From: an uncultured Flavobacteriia bacterium
GTDB lineage: Bacteria; Bacteroidota; Bacteroidia; Flavobacteriales_D; Crocinitomicaceae
DNA: 64,000 nt
Reading direction: 5' to 3'
Assembly (NCBI GenBank): GCA_937975705.1
Contig: CALJTX010000020.1
Location: 140,744 to 204,743 of the forward strand
The translations under genes were made by a program, and so were the position numbers. Positions 62,701-64,000 of the stretch are shown here, piece after piece. Position 1 is the stretch's first letter. Every line of letters begins with the position of its first letter. The notes beneath the pieces were generated by a model that saw only the letters and a list, made by a program, of their open reading frames with translations, ran no database searches and was not told the DNA's origin.

Positions 62701-64000
62701 CTACGCAAAACATCAATACTTTACCGGCTGGTTCATATAGTGTTTTGGTAACAGATGACCACCTTTGTACCATTACGCAAACTTTTGTAGTCACGCAGCC
62801 TCAAGGCCCTCTTGTTTTATCTGAAACGCACGAAGACGCCGGTTGTGATGGCCCAGGATCTATTGACCTTACTACCAGTGGAGGTACGGCACCATACTCT
62901 TTTGTTTGGAGCAATCTTACTTTTAATGAAGACGTGAATCCGGCTCCAGCTGGTGCTTATACGGTTCAAGTAGAAGATGGAAATGGTTGTGCAGACTCAC
63001 TTTCCTTGACGATTCTGAATTTAGCCATCCCAATTTTCACATCCATCACCGGGCAAAATATTCTTTGTTTAGGTGACTCTACAGGCTCCATTGATTTTAC
63101 AGTAACCGGTGGTGTTGCTCCATTTACTTATTCATGGTCAAATGGCGCTACCACGGAAGACGTTTCCGGAATACCAGCAGGTACCTATACCGTAACAGTA
63201 ACTGATGCCAATAGCTGTATTGAAATCGATAGCATAACGCTAACTGAGCCACTTACTTCCATGACTCTCAGTGAAACCCACACCAATGCCAACTGTTTGG
63301 ATTCCATAGCGGGTTCAATTAACGCAAGTGTAGTGGGTGGTACTCCTGGCTATACTTACTCTTGGAACAACGGGGCCGTAACACAAGATATTGCGGGCAT
63401 CCAAAACGGACTTTATGTTTTGACGGTTACAGATGCCAACGGCTGTCAGGAAGTGCTTCCAGTTCAGATTTTAGACCCTTCCAATACGGTTATGGTGGCC
63501 ACCACCGTGCATCCTGTCAATTGTTTTGGTGGTGCCGATGGCTGGATAGACCTTACACCCTCTGGTGGTATGCCCGGTTATGTGTATGACTGGGGTACAG
63601 GAGCAATCGAACAAGACATCACAAATTTACCAGTAGGTCAGTACTTTGTCAATGTGGAGGATGTGCTTGGTTGTGGTATGTTTTTGAGCTTTAATGTCAG
63701 CCAACCTTCGGGCCCTCTTACAATAAATGGAACAGTATATAACGTCGTGTGTTTGGGCGACACCAATGGTATTGTAGACCTTACAATTACTGGCGGAACA
63801 GCTCCATTTAGTTACCAATGGAATAACGGTGCAAGCACCCAAGATATTTATGATTTAAGCGCGGGTACATATTCGGTTATTGTTACGGATAACAACGGTT
63901 GTACGGCTACTTATTCAGGAATTGTTACAGCTCCCGGAAGTGCTTTGGCCGTTACGTTATATCCGACACCTGCCTTGTGTTTTGGCACACCAACGGGTGG
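59793..64000 (+). CDS. Giant SprB-repeat surface protein, 3' part missing
   Basis: The frame is open from the ATG at 59793 to the window edge, 1402 residues so far. A signal peptide (PFKFLLVFVLSFGAIFYSFGQ) ends near residue 32. Residues about 33-355 form a DUF3344-like beta domain (EITWAGLYWGG ... GWSIVVVYKN). A DUF11-like domain follows at 358-520 (VNDLNGGAVAPGDILEYTISGKN), then an Ig-like domain (540-620), then SprB repeats from 621 on. SprB is the mobile gliding adhesin of Flavobacterium and is exported by T9SS with the help of SprF. The missing 3' end should carry a sorting domain, and perhaps a PorP/SprF partner lies beyond. Overlapping minus-strand frames are shadows. Confidence 0.88.
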   Translation, partial: MKDNYTPFSNAPFKFLLVFVLSFGAIFYSFGQIVSPFNIRYQTQQKGAIRFISNVSVTCNSSTSCTSAKAEMPPSGTGQNNSFTMSYVDVDGDPTTFMSSSDSLNLPNCSEITWAGLYWGGKITTSTTNYANRSNIKLKVNNGSYQQLTADQTLNNTTGAVSYFCFKNITSIVQAAGIKGRFMVADQIQQTNSTNLFGGWSIVVVYKNISEPYKNLTVFDGLANVSQGSSSNTVTIPISGFLTPLSGAVSFELGVIAYDGDRAQTGDQLLFNGVGTNYVQVSDALHTATDMFNSTIAYNGVLTPFRNPNYNNTLGYDATIYIPNNAAQNYLSNGATSANIRVTTTSETILSRVITSAIDIYEPDLRATVFVNDLNGGAVAPGDILEYTISGKNIGSDVALNCFITDTLDIRMAYVPNSLVVLNGPNAGAKTDAPGDDQAEYDAVNRFVKYRVGTGATATSGGSMVNSTVDSVLVKFQVQISSDCLILKCDSTLENKAYIFGTGSLSGNTVTNNGTSDVYDAFGCPTSANNEVTISTASCPPVNFTFNDPLCPGDTLQLNTTYSQWANYFWSGPQGFTDTLHNPFVSNISTLNSGVYELDITFNGSSCTFNNITNSIVVHPEPTISLVSLSNVTCYNAANGSIVTSVTGGAPFIYQWTSGQNTNSISNLSPGLYSLVVTDNFTCQSDTNFAITQPNLLTVALQITSDYNGKNISCFGASDGSISSTVAGGTAPYTYSWNNGATTTNLANLPIGTYTLTVTDANGCVATANITLTQPLDITLTASPTAVLCYAGTNGAVNTTIAGGTLPYTILWSNGQISQNLSNLQAGTYEMIVTDANNCKDSIESIVTQPAQPLSVTHTQQDVLCYGDATGSIDITVAGGTPAYAYSWSIGATTADLTGLPIGTYNVQITDANGCSITYGATIQQPVAPLSMSGLVTPIACFGNNVGAVNIAVSGGTTPYTYNWDNGAFTTQNINTLPAGSYSVLVTDDHLCTITQTFVVTQPQGPLVLSETHEDAGCDGPGSIDLTTSGGTAPYSFVWSNLTFNEDVNPAPAGAYTVQVEDGNGCADSLSLTILNLAIPIFTSITGQNILCLGDSTGSIDFTVTGGVAPFTYSWSNGATTEDVSGIPAGTYTVTVTDANSCIEIDSITLTEPLTSMTLSETHTNANCLDSIAGSINASVVGGTPGYTYSWNNGAVTQDIAGIQNGLYVLTVTDANGCQEVLPVQILDPSNTVMVATTVHPVNCFGGADGWIDLTPSGGMPGYVYDWGTGAIEQDITNLPVGQYFVNVEDVLGCGMFLSFNVSQPSGPLTINGTVYNVVCLGDTNGIVDLTITGGTAPFSYQWNNGASTQDIYDLSAGTYSVIVTDNNGCTATYSGIVTAPGSALAVTLYPTPALCFGTPTG
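61655..64000 (+). repeat. Ten complete SprB repeats plus a truncated eleventh
   Basis: Each unit of about 75 residues reads roughly: CYGDATGSIDITVAGGT, APYTYSWNNGATT-x-x-L, LPAGTYTVTVTDANGC, then a short strand ending TQP. The two cysteines (first motif and ANGC) are present in all ten full units. The eleventh begins near 63930 (PTPALCFGTPTG) and runs off the window. The units are diverged in DNA, so assembly collapse is unlikely. Confidence 0.85.

Overview
The window is chromosomal DNA of a Bacteroidota (Bacteroidetes) bacterium, most likely a Flavobacteriia/Crocinitomicaceae-like, possibly gliding marine or freshwater organism. I infer this from many type IX secretion system (T9SS) cargo proteins with C-terminal sorting domains, a PorP/SprF-like protein, PorZ, SprB-type repeats, a CHU_C gliding-motility C-terminal domain, the near absence of Shine-Dalgarno sequences, and several matches to the Bacteroidetes promoter TTTG-N19-TAnnTTTG. 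The genus is not determinable from what I can read. Gene density is very high: most neighbours overlap by 1-16 bp (ATGA and TAATG junctions) and no stretch longer than 300 bases lacks a gene. The longest gap is 4751-5030, which holds a terminator, a promoter and a 5' leader. I saw no tRNA, rRNA, CRISPR array, insertion sequence, integrase or phage gene.

Layout. 1-4750: two tandem paralogous T9SS-secreted proteins, the first cut by the window edge, ending in a strong terminator. 5031-17182: a surface module made of a 3083-residue multidomain adhesin (glycine-rich head, SUEL-like lectin domain, 23 Ig-like repeats, HYR domains, CHU_C tail), a PorP/SprF-like outer-membrane partner and an OmpA/SPOR-like peptidoglycan-binding protein. 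17193-19081: a transaminase overlapping an omega-amidase (glutamine/methionine 2-oxoacid salvage). 19115-24076: a T9SS cargo protein, a YqaA membrane protein, an S41 peptidase, a small lipoprotein and a TIGR01777-type epimerase. 24080-25955 (minus): RidA-family protein, TPR membrane protein, methyltransferase. 26058-31104: glycosyltransferase, PorZ, PnuC, NadR-like kinase, SCO protein. 31138-34133: RsuA/RluB-type pseudouridine synthase with an altered catalytic motif, two unknown envelope proteins and Pth.

34199-39237 is a tight five-gene cassette: a GEVED-domain T9SS protein, three tandem kelch beta-propeller T9SS proteins and a DUF4907 lipoprotein. 39247-49634 is mostly housekeeping: AsnS, a flavoprotein and a GreA-like protein on minus, IleS, a biotin carrier protein, a DUF2141 protein, GalE, TatD and asparaginase. 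49627-56269 holds an FtsE-like ATPase, a 1024-residue TPR protein with an outer-membrane beta-barrel, and a quinone oxidoreductase. 56266-59705 holds a small CxxC membrane protein, a TPR lipoprotein, a membrane protein and an acyl-CoA carboxylase beta subunit. 59793 to the end is the first 1402 residues of a second giant surface protein with ten complete SprB repeats and an eleventh cut by the window edge.

How they work together: roughly 40 percent of the window encodes proteins exported by the T9SS or accessory to it. PorZ belongs to the T9SS attachment machinery. The adhesin, the SprB-like protein and the kelch/GEVED proteins are probable cargo, and the PorP/SprF and OmpA proteins are probable dedicated partners of the giant adhesin. 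Functions come from recognising motifs by eye; no database search was run.
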